In this document: piece by piece, positions 54,901 through 59,491 of the stretch
How positions within the stretch are numbered: the first letter of the stretch is position 1
Layout of the letters: each line of letters opens with the position of its first letter
Position numbers and translations under genes: made by a program
Origin: Ectobius pallidus
Lineage: Eukaryota; Arthropoda; Insecta; Blattodea; Ectobiidae
Direction: 5' to 3'
DNA length: 64,000 nt
NCBI GenBank assembly: GCA_964059195.1
Contig: CAXKWD010000001.1
Location: 156,538,532 to 156,602,531 of the forward strand
The notes under the pieces: model-generated
The model's input: only the letters and a program-made list of their open reading frames with translations
What the model was told of the DNA's origin: nothing
Databases searched by the model: none

Positions 54901-55986
54901 GCTATTTAAGTTTACACAGCTGCATGAAATAGCGGAGATTGATCATTTTGTATTAATTGCAATTGTGAAATATCGTTTTGGTTCAAGGGAAGTTTTAATT
55001 GGTACAAGGGTCGTTTTGGTTTTATTAATCAACTTGTCTTGTGGGTGGCATACCATTCAAATCTAAAACTCTCATTCCCAAATCAACCTCTACCGTCACG
55101 TGGTGGGTCCTGACTAACGCTAAAGAGGCTCTGGTGATGATTTGGTTCAAGGGTTACCGTATTTTCGTATTGTAGTAATTAGTGCATATGCTTTGGTACA
55201 GGGGTTATTTCCGTATTGTAGTAATTAGTACATATGCTTTGGTACGGCATGAAAAGGTTTATGGCTAGAGAGGGGTAAGCAGGCCATTTCCATAGCAACA
55301 CAACAGCTGGAGTGGGTGGAGCTTAAGGGGCGACCTGTTCTTGTCTTTCGCCCAATTTTTTTATTTGTTACCATTATCTCACTAACTAGTTCTTACCTTG
55401 CTTATATGAACCACTATTTCCAGGAATAAATAAAACTGGAATTCCAAAAAATTGCATATGCCTCAGTACCTCTGTAACATGACCCTCTCCATAAGCATAA
55501 AGTCCGTATCTCGAATACTTGTGAGCAACATTTATCGGCATTGCAATTCTCTGAAAACAAAGCAATGACATTAGCCCATGACGTTTCATAAGACACCGGT
55601 AAATGATTACTTCGCAAATAGTGACAACCACAAATAACACGAGAAAATAAATTCTGAAATCACTATCAATACGAATGTCACACTGCAATGTTTAAATTTA
55701 ACTTCATTCTTATGAGTGAGGATGACTATTATTCTTGTCAAATATAACCTTACTATTTTCTAAGAATGTAACACACAACATACAACTTAATAATTATAAC
55801 ACACAAAAAACTTACAACAAACTGTGGATACTCAAACATGTGTGTCATCTCACATCCATTTTCTTCATTATTTGTCAAAAAATTGTGAAATCCAAGAATA
55901 AAAATCAGAAAAATCAACCCCGAAAAGACAACAAAACCATTTATTGCTGCCATGTTTATGTCGGTAACAACGCTATTCATGTTCAT
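15586..55986 (-). CDS. PGAP1: GPI inositol-deacylase PGAP1, 15 coding exons, complete
   Basis: PGAP1 removes the acyl chain from the inositol of GPI anchors on newly made proteins in the ER, which allows their sorting to the Golgi. Exons (minus strand): 55986-55816, 55550-55397, 54089-53866, 53463-53179, 49694-49521, 46199-45940, 44245-44020, 43424-43159, 40992-40873, 38640-38422, 36254-36057, 33889-33727, 32801-32287, 29180-29076, 15814-15586. All junctions are GT-AG. The 3309 nt stay in one frame, giving 1102 residues, longer than the roughly 900-1000 usual for the family. Visible parts are an N-terminal signal-anchor (residues 17-38), family landmarks NGCEMTHMFEYP and IPVLFIPGNSGSYKQ, the lipase motif GHSMGG with the predicted catalytic serine at residue 182, a long lumenal domain, and a multi-pass C-terminal half. 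The extra length lies mainly in an acidic insert (exon 13) and an acidic tail. Identification is sure; the boundaries of exon 7 are the least certain. Confidence 0.93.
16325..16392. repeat. (AAT)n-rich microsatellite
   Basis: ATAATAATAATA tract within PGAP1 intron 14. Confidence 0.8.
16435..16900 (+). repeat. Three tandem units of about 150 bp after a (GTCC)-type simple repeat
   Basis: After a CTGTCCGTCGTCCGTCCG-like tract, the block TAACTCAAATACGCTTTATC followed by TTTTCATGAAACTTGG-like sequence recurs near 16478, 16627 and 16778. Each copy is followed by GGACCAAATCGGTTG-like and CCGGTACCGG-like blocks. The apparent ORF over unit 1 is not conserved in units 2 and 3. Similar arrays are common as non-coding repeats in arthropod genomes. 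Confidence 0.7.
17261..19679. mobile_element. 2.4-kb foldback element with four inverted/tandem units
   Basis: Ends AGGGTTATTCCATGCCAAAT (left) and the complement of ATTTCATATGGAATGACCCT (right) define two arms that mirror each other around about 18470. Each arm holds an outer segment of about 200 bp and two tandem units of about 500 bp, so the order is > > < <. Outer units (17466-17965; about 18970-19470) match each other better than they match the inner units. ORFs of 74-102 codons recur in each unit only because the DNA is repeated; no transposase motif is seen. The target-site duplication is unclear (flanks TTAC / ACAA). Confidence 0.85.
19980..20066 (+). repeat. tRNA-like relic (single copy in window)
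   Basis: GGTTTGGTCTTGGGGTAAGA resembles an A-box region, and ACGTTCGAGTCC is a B box. The anticodon arm is short (CTTG/CAAG) and the acceptor stem is poor. Probably a tRNA pseudogene or SINE head, not a functional tRNA. Confidence 0.45.
20462..20484. repeat. Poly(A) run
   Basis: Uninterrupted A tract of about 23 bases, possibly the tail of a degraded retroposon. Confidence 0.8.
20634..20800 (+). mobile_element. pogo/Tigger-like element, left end
   Basis: TA followed by CAGTAGACTCTCTGTAGTCT, a terminal repeat typical of pogo-type elements (TA target). A matching right end lies at 28835-28922. Confidence 0.55.
20852..21565 (+). mobile_element. Dispersed repeat with the 'CCCGCGGCTTCGCCC' 5' signature
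   Basis: Begins TACTAGCAGGTGCCCGCGGC; a second signature (GGTGCCCACGGCTTCACCCG) appears at 21256, and the segment ends near ATATAAGAGTAGATTTTAT. Such sequences are abundant retroelement-like repeats in insects; the class is not assigned here. No ORF. Confidence 0.5.
23085..23222 (-). repeat. 5'-truncated SINE, family 4 copy a
   Basis: Shares CTATACAGGCCATGGAGGCC through the TTCTGTTAGAGG region with the SINE at 52799-53105 but lacks the tRNA-like head and part of the middle. Confidence 0.75.
25393..25647 (-). mobile_element. LINE 3'-end fragment inserted in an array unit
   Basis: Splits one array core; TTTATG is duplicated at both junctions (25387-25392 and 25648-25653). On the minus strand it ends with AATAAATACATACATACA, a (CATA)n tail. 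It resembles in layout the 3' end of the LINE at 49833-51841. Confidence 0.6.
26652..27142. repeat. 491-bp near-perfect palindrome
   Basis: Arms of about 238 bp meet at a 13-bp centre (GAAGATTTATGGA) inside an array minirepeat: CCATGGACCCCCC on the left and GGGGGGTCCATGG on the right. The outer 55 bp or so of each arm is LINE sequence that continues into 27143-27705 on the right side only. Differences between the arms are few (for example CACAAATCC against CACTAATCC), so the duplication is recent. Confidence 0.92.
27086..27765 (+). pseudogene. LINE reverse-transcriptase C-terminal fragment
   Basis: About 206 codons open to a stop at 27703-27705. They carry LINE motifs that follow the catalytic RT box: GLVLDTKLSWNDHI, then YHSLFHCQLLYGVHLWG and the LQTAAVHII helix, then a C-terminal region ending IGFIDINF. 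The catalytic YADD box and endonuclease are absent, so the insertion is 5'-truncated. Its first 55 bp or so is mirrored in the palindrome at 26652-27142. Confidence 0.8.
27763..28800 (+). mobile_element. Dispersed repeat with the 'GGCCCGGCGTCGCCCGGG' signature
   Basis: Begins ACTAGCTTAAATGGCCCGGC and ends with AATCGGTCGAGCCGTTCTCA followed by an AT-rich TTAATATAGATT end. This layout is common in insect retroelement-like repeats. No intact ORF; class not assigned. Confidence 0.55.
28835..28922 (+). mobile_element. pogo/Tigger-like element, right end
   Basis: Ends GATTAGTGAGAGTCTACTG followed by TA, the inverse of the terminal repeat at 20634. The two may be ends of one element split by later insertions. 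Confidence 0.5.
29076..29180 (-). CDS. PGAP1: PGAP1 exon 14
   Basis: Begins in phase after TTTCCAG. Encodes FNVKLESDPSFETSLVMCFC followed by IGILWQEEKFPKPG; ends CT|GTAAGT. It contains one short hydrophobic segment. Confidence 0.8.
29222..29712. mobile_element. TIR element with a nested MITE
   Basis: Outer arms (ATGTAAATTAAATAAGA at the left, TCTTATTTAATTTACAT at the right) extend for about 80 bp. A block with CATTTTCAACTGCTAGT is present on both sides of the inner element as a direct repeat. The same block recurs at 42.6 kb and 44.8 kb. Confidence 0.7.
29341..29603. mobile_element. Nested MITE, 263 bp
   Basis: Ends AACATATGAGGAGGTATGTT and the inverse AACGTACCTCCTCATATGTT; further inverted blocks TTAAGTCCAC and GTGGACTTAA. 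Non-coding. Confidence 0.75.
30200..30345. repeat. Direct repeat of about 57 bp
   Basis: The block AGAATTATAGACCCATTTTT followed by GCCATTTTGCTTTATGCTAT occurs twice in tandem (about 30230 and 30288). Confidence 0.75.
32071..32099. repeat. C run followed by A run
   Basis: About 17 C then 8 A; low complexity. Confidence 0.8.
32287..32801 (-). CDS. PGAP1: PGAP1 exon 13 with acidic low-complexity insert
   Basis: Opens LCKMYEEYLEDLFKYSLRLL, then about 105 residues dominated by E, K, D, S, T and N (for example SKEEESKEEKDKDESKTEET). It ends in a membrane segment beginning FCFTTLLLWLSVTLVNVP and the sequence VLVWAHNY. The donor is AA|GTAAGC. The charged region sits between membrane spans and so forms a long hydrophilic loop. 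The apparent antisense ORF here is a shadow. Confidence 0.9.
33218..33659. mobile_element. MITE, 442 bp, with internal tandem repeats
   Basis: Ends CAGGGTGTCCAG and CTGGACACCCAG, flanked by TATTC on both sides (33213-33217, 33660-33664), a 5-bp target duplication. Inner blocks AAATTCAAGCATAATTCAAG recur near both ends. Confidence 0.75.
33352..33540. repeat. Three tandem copies of a 62-64-bp unit
   Basis: ATTAATGACTAATATTTCTG followed by AAAATGGTAAAATTTTCGTA is repeated three times with 1-4 differences, inside the MITE at 33218-33659. Confidence 0.9.
33727..33889 (-). CDS. PGAP1: PGAP1 exon 12
   Basis: Phase-correct after GTTGCAG; encodes FLARTLTGTITFSEWAMAAL, then a membrane segment (AVAAFLIVLNY) and a second (GGLSMCVGGAFFFLK). 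Donor AAG|GTATTG. Confidence 0.88.
34208..34266. repeat. Perfect 25-bp hairpin
   Basis: Stem TGAATGGTATTTATTATCTG plus AGTTG is followed by a 9-base loop (CTGAAAAAA) and its exact complement. It lies in PGAP1 intron 11. Confidence 0.95.
34313..34550 (+). repeat. tRNA-derived SINE, family 3 copy b
   Basis: tRNA-like head (GTGGTGCAGAGGTAACATGC; B box GAGTTCAAACC), then TTTTTCAGGATGTAAAAATC and the shared body ending TAATACCTTAGTTTCTTCT. Same family as 8816-9075. Confidence 0.8.
35570..35880. mobile_element. Non-autonomous TIR element (copy 2, shortened)
   Basis: Shares CTCGTTATCTGTTCTTCATA...CTACTCGAGAAACATCACAAGG and CAGACAGGTGTCATTCTCAA with the element at 7330-7862. Confidence 0.55.
36057..36254 (-). 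CDS. PGAP1: PGAP1 exon 11
   Basis: Encodes WSVLVKLVYPWLPLPDAVML, then one or two membrane segments (FIVLPLYLFIVAYATAYLLG, LACWLAVIF) and GHTAHKMALR. GT-AG borders with the frame kept. Confidence 0.92.
37080..37230 (-). pseudogene. Mariner-type transposase relic
   Basis: The minus strand reads TIDEIWIY, a stop, then FDPEKRESQSIVWREFFDLR. This matches the conserved mariner block around the first catalytic Asp (T.DE.W...Y.PE.K..S..W). Stops and frameshifts abound, and the flanks up to about 36900 and 37360 may belong to it. Confidence 0.5.
37692..37800. repeat. Palindrome, arms about 46 bp
   Basis: AAATAGGCTGACATAATAAT on the left and ATTATTATGTCGACCTATTT on the right, around a loop of about 17 bp. 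Confidence 0.8.
38088..38242 (-). repeat. tRNA-derived SINE, family 1 copy b, bounded by inverted ends
   Basis: Reverse-strand tRNA-like unit (TTAGCTCAGTTGGTAGAGCA, B box GGTTTAAGTCC) flanked by perfect 18-bp inverted ends: ATGAGAATATTATAGGAG at the left and its exact complement at the right. Confidence 0.8.
38422..38640 (-). CDS. PGAP1: PGAP1 exon 10
   Basis: Encodes IQSGILDSLGQLARFYSPML, the first C-terminal membrane segment (LLPYLVCILLLTLRYQL), and a region ending KIGSRVL. Acceptor TTTCACAG, donor GG|GTATGT. Confidence 0.93.
39776..40714. mobile_element. piggyBac element, internally deleted, 939 bp
   Basis: Ends CCCTTTGCCA and TGACAAAGGG lie between TTAA target duplications (39772-39775, 40715-40718), the hallmark of piggyBac. 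Contains the transposase C-terminus at 39954-40187. Confidence 0.85.
39954..40187 (-). pseudogene. piggyBac transposase C-terminal cysteine-rich domain
   Basis: About 70 residues with HAKMCALGSSGREKQTTFKC, then KQCDLPLCRTGC and FLEYH: the C..C...C..C..PLC...C...YH zinc-binding tail that piggyBac transposases use to bind their ends. The catalytic DDD region is missing, so it is non-functional. Confidence 0.8.
40873..40992 (-). CDS. PGAP1: PGAP1 exon 9
   Basis: Encodes EIFQKPLHLKLQAPKPPKFN through VRLVLDPTCRYTI, part of the lumenal beta-rich region. Acceptor GTTGCAG, donor AG|GTAAGA; phase consistent on both sides. Confidence 0.88.
41187..41608. mobile_element. piggyBac-type MITE, 422 bp
   Basis: Ends CCCTTTCACTGCTA and TAGCAGTGAAAGGG with TTAA on both sides (41183-41186, 41609-41612). 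Same family as 41999-42279 and 62058-62515. Confidence 0.85.
41999..42279. mobile_element. piggyBac-type MITE, degraded left end
   Basis: Shares ACATCGCCTGAAATATTT, CAGATGGCAGC and the right end AGCAATGAAAGGG-TTAA with the copy at 41187. The left end (CTAACCC) is mutated and about 140 bp shorter. Confidence 0.75.
42491..42797. repeat. 307-bp palindrome containing the 'TTTTCAACTGCTAG' motif
   Basis: Arms beginning ATGTTTTCAAAAACAAATTG and ending with the complement are almost identical over about 110 bp. The middle holds five or more copies of TTTTCAACTGCTAG in direct and inverted order. The same motif occurs in the elements at 29222-29712 and 44770-44860. Confidence 0.88.
43159..43424 (-). 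CDS. PGAP1: PGAP1 exon 8
   Basis: Encodes VTLKVDVHSSSERHITVTLP through the FEQVWQAYLLHVQPRC block and the VPWSRED motif, which correspond to conserved lumenal PGAP1 sequence. Acceptor TTCTAG, donor AC|GTAAGT. Confidence 0.92.
43548..43735 (+). repeat. tRNA-derived SINE, family 2 copy b
   Basis: Head TGGTCTCACGGTTAGCGTTG with B box GGGTTTGATCCCCGG; the body includes CAAGTAACAGCTCTGG. Matches 4973-5162 in reverse. Confidence 0.78.
44020..44245 (-). CDS. PGAP1: PGAP1 exon 7, with an internal duplicated motif
   Basis: After GATTCCAG, reads NTGINLSNETEFLSTQLFQR, then a lysine-rich helix with two copies of LN..ALKQK (NLNYTALKQK and HLNLAALKQK), then FTHVVLRVKPTNEL, the recognisable PGAP1 part. 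The start is chosen because it completes the Cys codon from exon 6 and keeps the frame. An alternative upstream AG would put a stop in frame. Confidence 0.75.
44770..44870 (-). mobile_element. Partial copy of the 'CAACTGCTAG' TIR family
   Basis: AGCAGTTGAAAATGTGGGCA, then AAAATGTAAGGAAAAGTGAAG: half of the element seen at 29222-29712, in reverse. Confidence 0.6.
44990..45225 (-). repeat. Dispersed repeat shared with 12640-12990
   Basis: Blocks GGACAAGAAATGTCAACATTGA, AAATTGAGTGGTCA and CATAACCAACTCCTCAATG match the reverse complement of the element interior at 12.6-13.0 kb. Confidence 0.65.
45269..45481 (-). other. Unassigned ORF in PGAP1 intron 6
   Basis: A 70-codon frame with YINQFVEGAELIITLQTNSV, then a cysteine-containing segment (KCSKYKVYLLKGNCMGC) and SKECGKGRGYVAVTC before a stop. 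It lies between PGAP1 exons 6 and 7, but including it would add a stop, so it is not a PGAP1 exon. It may be a piece of an unrelated pseudogene or retrocopy; I do not recognise it. Confidence 0.3.
45940..46199 (-). CDS. PGAP1: PGAP1 exon 6
   Basis: Encodes RTAGKKFSTAHHPREVYFDH through IMIRLLDD and NLEDKDWVFACTAD, the region before the lumenal beta domain. Acceptor TTTACAG, donor TG|GTAAGT. Confidence 0.93.
46200..48050. other. PGAP1 intron 5, mostly unannotated
   Basis: A pogo-like terminal sequence (CAGTAGAGTCTCGGTAAATC) sits at 46509. Otherwise no gene or bounded repeat recognised before the LINE fragment at 48050. Confidence 0.4.
48050..48952 (+). pseudogene. LINE copy, 5'-truncated and internally deleted
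   Basis: Two RT pieces are fused. The first (ILINAQHGFRKEFSTATAVT ... VFLDLSKAFDTVCHELLLEK) is the RT palm start. The second (IQSHLEYCIEIWGATGISNL to LILKCPYRLDEF) is the C-terminus. The segment with the YADD box is deleted at about 48335. The 3' end has AATAAAAATTATTATTATT, an (ATT)n tail. It is a different family from the LINE at 49.8 kb. Confidence 0.85.
49249..49372 (+). repeat. tRNA-derived SINE, family 1 copy c (diverged)
   Basis: Leader ATAGGAGAGAGATTCCATCT, A box CTAGTTCAGTTGGTAGAGCA, decayed B box (GGCTAGAATCTGG). Confidence 0.7.
49521..49694 (-). CDS. PGAP1: PGAP1 exon 5
   Basis: Encodes STAIPTVWLSTDHLCSVWCK through the AVFRYHLLQ end; the W.STDH..VWCK block is characteristic of PGAP1. 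58 codons, phase 0 on both sides. Confidence 0.94.
49833..51841 (-). mobile_element. LINE (Jockey/CR1-like), 5'-truncated, with intact RT
   Basis: Carries the 570-codon RT ORF, a 3' UTR with several AAGAAAATACACTAATACACTT-like short repeats, and a tail of the form AATAAACAAACATAAACAAA at 49833-49862. The 5' part with the endonuclease is missing: past 51845 the sequence changes to unrelated DNA with an (ATG)n tract. Same orientation as PGAP1. Confidence 0.85.
50129..51841 (-). CDS. LINE ORF2 reverse transcriptase fragment, 570 codons, uninterrupted
   Basis: Copies element RNA into DNA at a nicked target. RT blocks run in order: PLYKQKGTKKSLVNYRPISL, FGFQKKKSTLLA, MFLDLSKAFDCVNNKKLLDK, GVPQGSKLGPYLFLLYINDL and YADDTTII (catalytic Asp pair), then a thumb and C-terminal region ending YYSLEEFINEKN. 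No apurinic-type endonuclease is present in front, so the copy cannot move alone. No stops or frameshifts in 1.7 kb suggest a recent insertion. The first Met is not a natural start. Confidence 0.88.
   Translation of the reverse strand: MQHGVEETAQCELFNNYFINITKELGISNFALDNVIHTSSPSNSMVISEITHYDLLKQISSLKSKRSAGLDEFSNEMLKFCKYEILEPLTHLINHCFTTGTFPEILNKIIVRPLYKQKGTKKSLVNYRPISLCSVFSKIMEGLYLEQLQNFCNKFKIMSNQQFGFQKKKSTLLAISKGNDVIIQALHNRKHVIAMFLDLSKAFDCVNNKKLLDKLDGYGIRGISKDWIKEYLKNRSQSVEIKHEINDNIVKYRSKFNTIKQGVPQGSKLGPYLFLLYINDLFQKVEDVGGTAIGYADDTTIIITDDTLKGLENKANSIINMVDEYFKNLDMVMNLKKTVWMKITLKKEKTSNIKIKIKNEELPEVNHSNFLGLVIDQNLRWYFHIEKIRKKINKGIYILKQTRQVMDKATLKQLYFAFIHSHLNYGIILWGSSSKNKLLSIFRLQKKAIRVIEKIPQIQSCKNIFKKLKILTIPSLYIFENIKFVIINYIQDKNQNMHYHYTRNNSNYFKKSLRGSLGNKSIEIRAKDLYNHLPTSLKTTSSNNLKLRKIKSFLLEKAYYSLEEFINEKN
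52297..52553. mobile_element. MITE, 257 bp, with about 32-bp perfect inverted ends
   Basis: Ends start CCGGGGTGCGCGGGCAAAGA and are exact inverses over about 32 bp. Flanked by ATTT on each side (possible 4-bp duplication). Non-coding. Confidence 0.88.
52799..53105 (-). repeat. Full-length tRNA-derived SINE, family 4, with 13-bp target duplication
   Basis: Minus-strand head with A box GTAGCGTAGTGGTTGAGGCG and B box GGTTCGATTCCCG, then a body ending in the GGCCTGTATAGGGATCACTT region. TTTAACTATGGTA flanks both sides (52786-52798, 53106-53118). Confidence 0.9.
53179..53463 (-). CDS. PGAP1: PGAP1 exon 4
   Basis: Begins with the GG of the lipase motif, then MIAKGLFVDPNF, TLVTPHSGPVLALDSYTAQY, YWKRNREL and the SIGGGHRDVLVRSGLT block with the conserved Asp/His neighbourhood. 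Ends in phase 0 at GTG|GTGGGT, joining VV to STAIP. Confidence 0.95.
53866..54089 (-). CDS. PGAP1: PGAP1 exon 3 (catalytic serine)
   Basis: Encodes VRSLASVSLWKTLNSRIPFH, FDYFAVDLNEEYSGLFGG and SSVILIGHSM. The serine of GHSM (residue 182) is the predicted nucleophile. The exon ends directly after M, so the motif is completed by exon 4. Confidence 0.95.
54560..55360. mobile_element. TIR element of about 0.8 kb with a nested tRNA-like SINE
   Basis: The left end (AAGAACAGGTTGCCCTTAAG, then CTCCTCCCACTC) and the right end (GAGTGGGTGGAGCTTAAGGG, then CGACCTGTTCTTG) are imperfect inverses of about 50 bp. A 34-bp unit starting CGTATTGTAGTAATTAGTGC is tandemly repeated at 55166 and 55212. Confidence 0.75.
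54770..54890 (-). repeat. tRNA-derived SINE head nested in a TIR element
   Basis: Minus strand: TGGCATAGTGGTTAAGATGC (A box) and TGTTCGAATCC (B box), then a body with TAGGATAGGATTCGG. Confidence 0.65.
55397..55550 (-). CDS. PGAP1: PGAP1 exon 2
   Basis: Encodes RIAMPINVAHKYSRYGLYAY, GEGHVTEVLRH and IPVLFIPGNSGSYKQ, the most conserved N-terminal block of the family. Acceptor TTTTCAG, donor CAAG|GTAAGA. Confidence 0.96.
55816..55986 (-). CDS. PGAP1: PGAP1 exon 1
   Basis: 57 codons from ATG at 55986. Other in-frame ATGs follow at codons 3 and 12. A hydrophobic signal-anchor (GFVVFSGLIFLIFILGFHNF) is followed by NGCEMTHMFEYPQFV. Donor GTT|GTAAGT. The antisense ORF over this exon is a shadow. Confidence 0.93.
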
Positions 55987-58071
55987 TTATAGTTGCTTGT
56001 TGTTTGAGCACAGAATTTTAATCAACAATAAGAGGAAAATTAGGAAAGAAATATGAGAAAATGTTTACGAAAAAAGATGAGACGAAAACTATGCTGTTAT
56101 ATGTTTATTAAATATTTACTTTGACTAGTTATTTCACTGACGGTCAACAACCAGCTGTTTCGCTTGTTCAGTTGTTCGGTATGATTTTTCTAGTTAATTT
56201 TTAATTAAAGTAAAGCACAACGCACGTTACAACTAAAACGATATATTCCTAATATGGTGGAATAAGTTATGGAGGGGTATTGGTCATAAATCATAAGGTA
56301 TTTTAAATTCTTAGATGACATGTAGATCTTTTATAGGTTATGTTGATTAAGGTTTTGTTAAAACAAACTTTACTTGCCAATAACATAGCTTGTATTATGT
56401 ACATCATTCATGATTATTTATGGTAATAAAATCCAGCTTAAACTTGGTGCATAATATCCAGAAATCACGTTTTCAAATCTACCCTATAACTTTTTCAAGA
56501 TATATTATGTTCCAACTTTGGGTAGTCGTGAAGAGGATTCTGTAAAATAGAAAATGTTAAATTAGAAATGTTAAAAAGAGAATGAGGGATTATCCCTTTC
56601 ATATTTCTCTTTTGGAGGCTTTACCGAGATACTTGTAAGTATACTAGGGTGCAGCGTCCTGTGATCTGTATACCATTGTCTGCGAAACTGTCAGTGCATA
56701 CGATTGCATATGACCAGGGGCACAAGAATTTTGTTAAGGGGGGGACTCAACATAATTCTAAACAACAATTCTTGAGAAAATGTGAACAAGAACAAAATTT
56801 GGACAACATAAACAAAATATCTACAATTCTTATATGTTAGACTGAAAGTTGTGGCAAGCTATTCTCTAGCTCCTCCCTTGTTCAGGAAAATATTCCTGCT
56901 TTCTGGTCAATCCTCGGCACCACGTTTCAGTCTACTTTAAATCTTGATTCTGTGTAGGTGAAGTGCTGTTTGTTGTGTCTTATTTACAATGACACTTGTT
57001 TCAAAACTTAAGTGTAAAATGTTACATAGCCAATCGAGGGAATCTTGCAGTCCAGGCCTACGTTTACCAATGGGAAGACTGGGTAATGCCCAAGGGTGCA
57101 CAAAGTGTTCAGGAATATATGGCGTTGCAGCACTTGACACTGGTGTTTTATGTGCAAAGTTTTAAAAAATATGTCTTGGGTAGTTTCAATTACAGTTTAA
57201 GGTGAACCTGGTGTGAATGAATTCGGCAGATCCATAGGTTGTGGATAATGGAACAATCCTCGTTAAAAAAGATTAGAGGAAATTTCCCTACCAAACCAAA
57301 ACTGTTGGATGCTAATGTAGGGGTGCCAACGATAACCTTCGTTCAGGGTGCCGTTGACCCTAAACATGGCCATACTTGTTGCCAGGGTTTGGAGCAGTAG
57401 CATACGGTGGTAAGAACATTTGTAGGAACCAAAGTGGAAGCAAGTGTACACTTCCTCTCTCGTGCACCCCACCACACATTCACTATGATACATGTTAACT
57501 GTATACATACGGATCTTTCGAGCAGCAGCCTTGATGAGGGATTATTATAAATACACTAATGCAGTTTTAACAATACTTGCTAAATTCATTAAAAAATATT
57601 TATAGATTTTTTAATCTCCTTGCAACAACTGCAGTTGAAAGAGGCATAGAATACCAAAAAATTGAGACCATAAGACATTTTGGAATCCAGTGCGGGGCAT
57701 CTGCTTCCCCTTGCCTTCCCCTGCCGACACCCATGCATATAGCAGCTAGGGTTGTTACCTGCAAAAATGTCATAGCTGGCATCATTCATTTGTCAATTTA
57801 ATTCAGGAAATACTGTAAATATTGTTTTCAAATTGAGGTCCCTTTGATTCATGAGGCCTCAGGCACTTGCCTCTTGCGCCTGTAGGGATATCCGCTGCTT
57901 CTGTATTCATGTTAATGAAAGTGGAGCTGAAAAATGTTAATAGACAAAAGACATTAATTTAGGTTAATTTTATTGTAAAATCAAAGCAGAGTTGATTCCA
58001 ATGTGAACCATGGTTACAAGAGCAAAAATACAATTAATCAGTAGCCTAATATTATGATTTTTTTTTTCCAG
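55987..58071. other. Divergent intergenic region between PGAP1 and GatC
   Basis: Should contain both promoters and 5' UTRs. No TATA box or CpG-rich block stands out. A (T)n-CCAG at 58060-58071 could be a 3' splice site, so GatC may have an upstream non-coding exon. ORFs at 56.9-57.8 kb are short, lie in overlapping frames and are not recognised. Confidence 0.4.
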
Positions 58072-58106
58072 GTCTCTTTAACTTGTAATTGCTGACTATA
58101 GTTGAA

Positions 58107-59468
58107 ATGAACAGAGTTTTGATTAATAGTAAACCGCTGTTGAATTGTGGACTGTCATGGAGCACAGCAAGGTTTCTGAATTCTAAAATACCCAAGGTGC
58201 CAACAGTAACAAAAGTGGACGAAACAAAACTTCCACCACGAACTATAGTAGATAAGCAAACTATTGATCTGCTTGAACGATTGTCTTTAGTGGACTTCAC
58301 AAGTAAGAAAGGAATTGAAAGCTTGGAAGCATCCATTAGATTTGCAGATCAGATCAGGGCTATTGACACGACTGGTGTGGAACCCATGGTTTCAGTTCTT
58401 GAAGACAGGTTAGTATCTTTTCCCCTCTGAAAACCATTATTAATTATTAAGAGTAAGTTTTATTATGTTTGATATGTAAGTAGTTAACAAGTTACATTAA
58501 TAATGTGTCTTATAAATAGGCTTGCAATGTTTAGAAACTGAAGACTAAAGTTAAATGTGGTCCCAGCATGACATCACACAGAAACTCTTCTTTGTCAATC
58601 TTTTTCAGATGTGTTTAAATCATCTTGTGAGCAAGTGATTATTTTAATTAACCCTTCAACAATTGGTTTCAAATGTAAAATTCATGTCTTGAAAAATTTT
58701 GTTCATTTTCAGTCTAGTTGCATGGGTTGTTGAAGTGTAAGTTATAGCTGATATTATATTTAACATGGTTTATCAATATTCTCATGAGTATAAATTAAAT
58801 AATTTACAATTTACTAGACCATTACTAGAAATCTACAATTTCTTATTCTACGATTATCATTATGTTCCCCTCACTTAATACAAATAATAAATATTATCAA
58901 GGGAAGAATTTGCTGGTAAGGTTCCCAAGACGCTTATCACATTCCCTCGCTGAATGGCTATGGCTATCTGTTGCCTTAGATGTTCAGTTGAACGAATTGT
59001 TGAAGTTACATAATTTGGCGGTCACTTATTAGCAAAGAAAATTGAGAAATAAAGAACCATTTCTATTAGCTGCAGTTTATATTACAATTATAATTTTTAA
59101 TTTTTAATAATGGATGAGGTGGAGTTTCTACATTTTAACAAGAATCCTATACACATTGTAGGCAAAATGGCAACAGCCACACAATACCATATTACCGACA
59201 TGCATCACGTTCACCTCCTAATACAGTATTGAAATATGTTTTCTTCACTTCATTTATATTTTGTGCCTGTTCTTTCTTTCTCCTATTGAATTTTGAAAAT
59301 ATTGACATAGCTGTATCTTAGATAGTGTGTTTTATTTTCAGAACTTTATATCTTCGGGATGACAAGGTCACTGAAGGCAAATGTCGAAATGAAGTAATGG
59401 CCAATGCTGCAGTAACAGAAGAAGAATATTTTGTTGCACCTCCTGGAAATATTCCTCTGCAAAAATAG
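58107..59468 (+). CDS. GatC: Mitochondrial glutamyl-tRNA(Gln) amidotransferase subunit C, two exons
   Basis: GatC stabilises the GatA-GatB enzyme that converts Glu-tRNA(Gln) to Gln-tRNA(Gln) in mitochondria. Exons 58107-58408 and 59342-59468 give 142 residues. The first 40 or so residues are rich in Ser, Asn, Arg and Leu with no acidic residue until KVDE, consistent with a mitochondrial presequence. Then come family features: an [12 protein letters not shown] helix, the [19 protein letters not shown] motif, [17 protein letters not shown] and the C-terminal [17 protein letters not shown]. Start chosen at 58107 (purine at -3); an in-frame TTG at 58089 is not a plausible start. The stop lies 23 bases before the POLG2 ATG in the same exon. 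Confidence 0.93.
58409..59341 (+). other. GatC intron 1
   Basis: ACAG|GTTAGT to TTTTCAG|AACT. AT-rich; no bounded repeat recognised. Confidence 0.8.
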
Positions 59469-59491
59469 TAAACAACAATACTTGTTTATAA

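Noticed and set aside
56937..57801. Protein-coding gene between PGAP1 and GatC
   Set aside because: Short overlapping ORFs on both strands without recognisable motifs or splice support.
58089..58106. Upstream start of GatC at an in-frame TTG
   Set aside because: Animals do not normally initiate at TTG; ATG at 58107 has an acceptable context.
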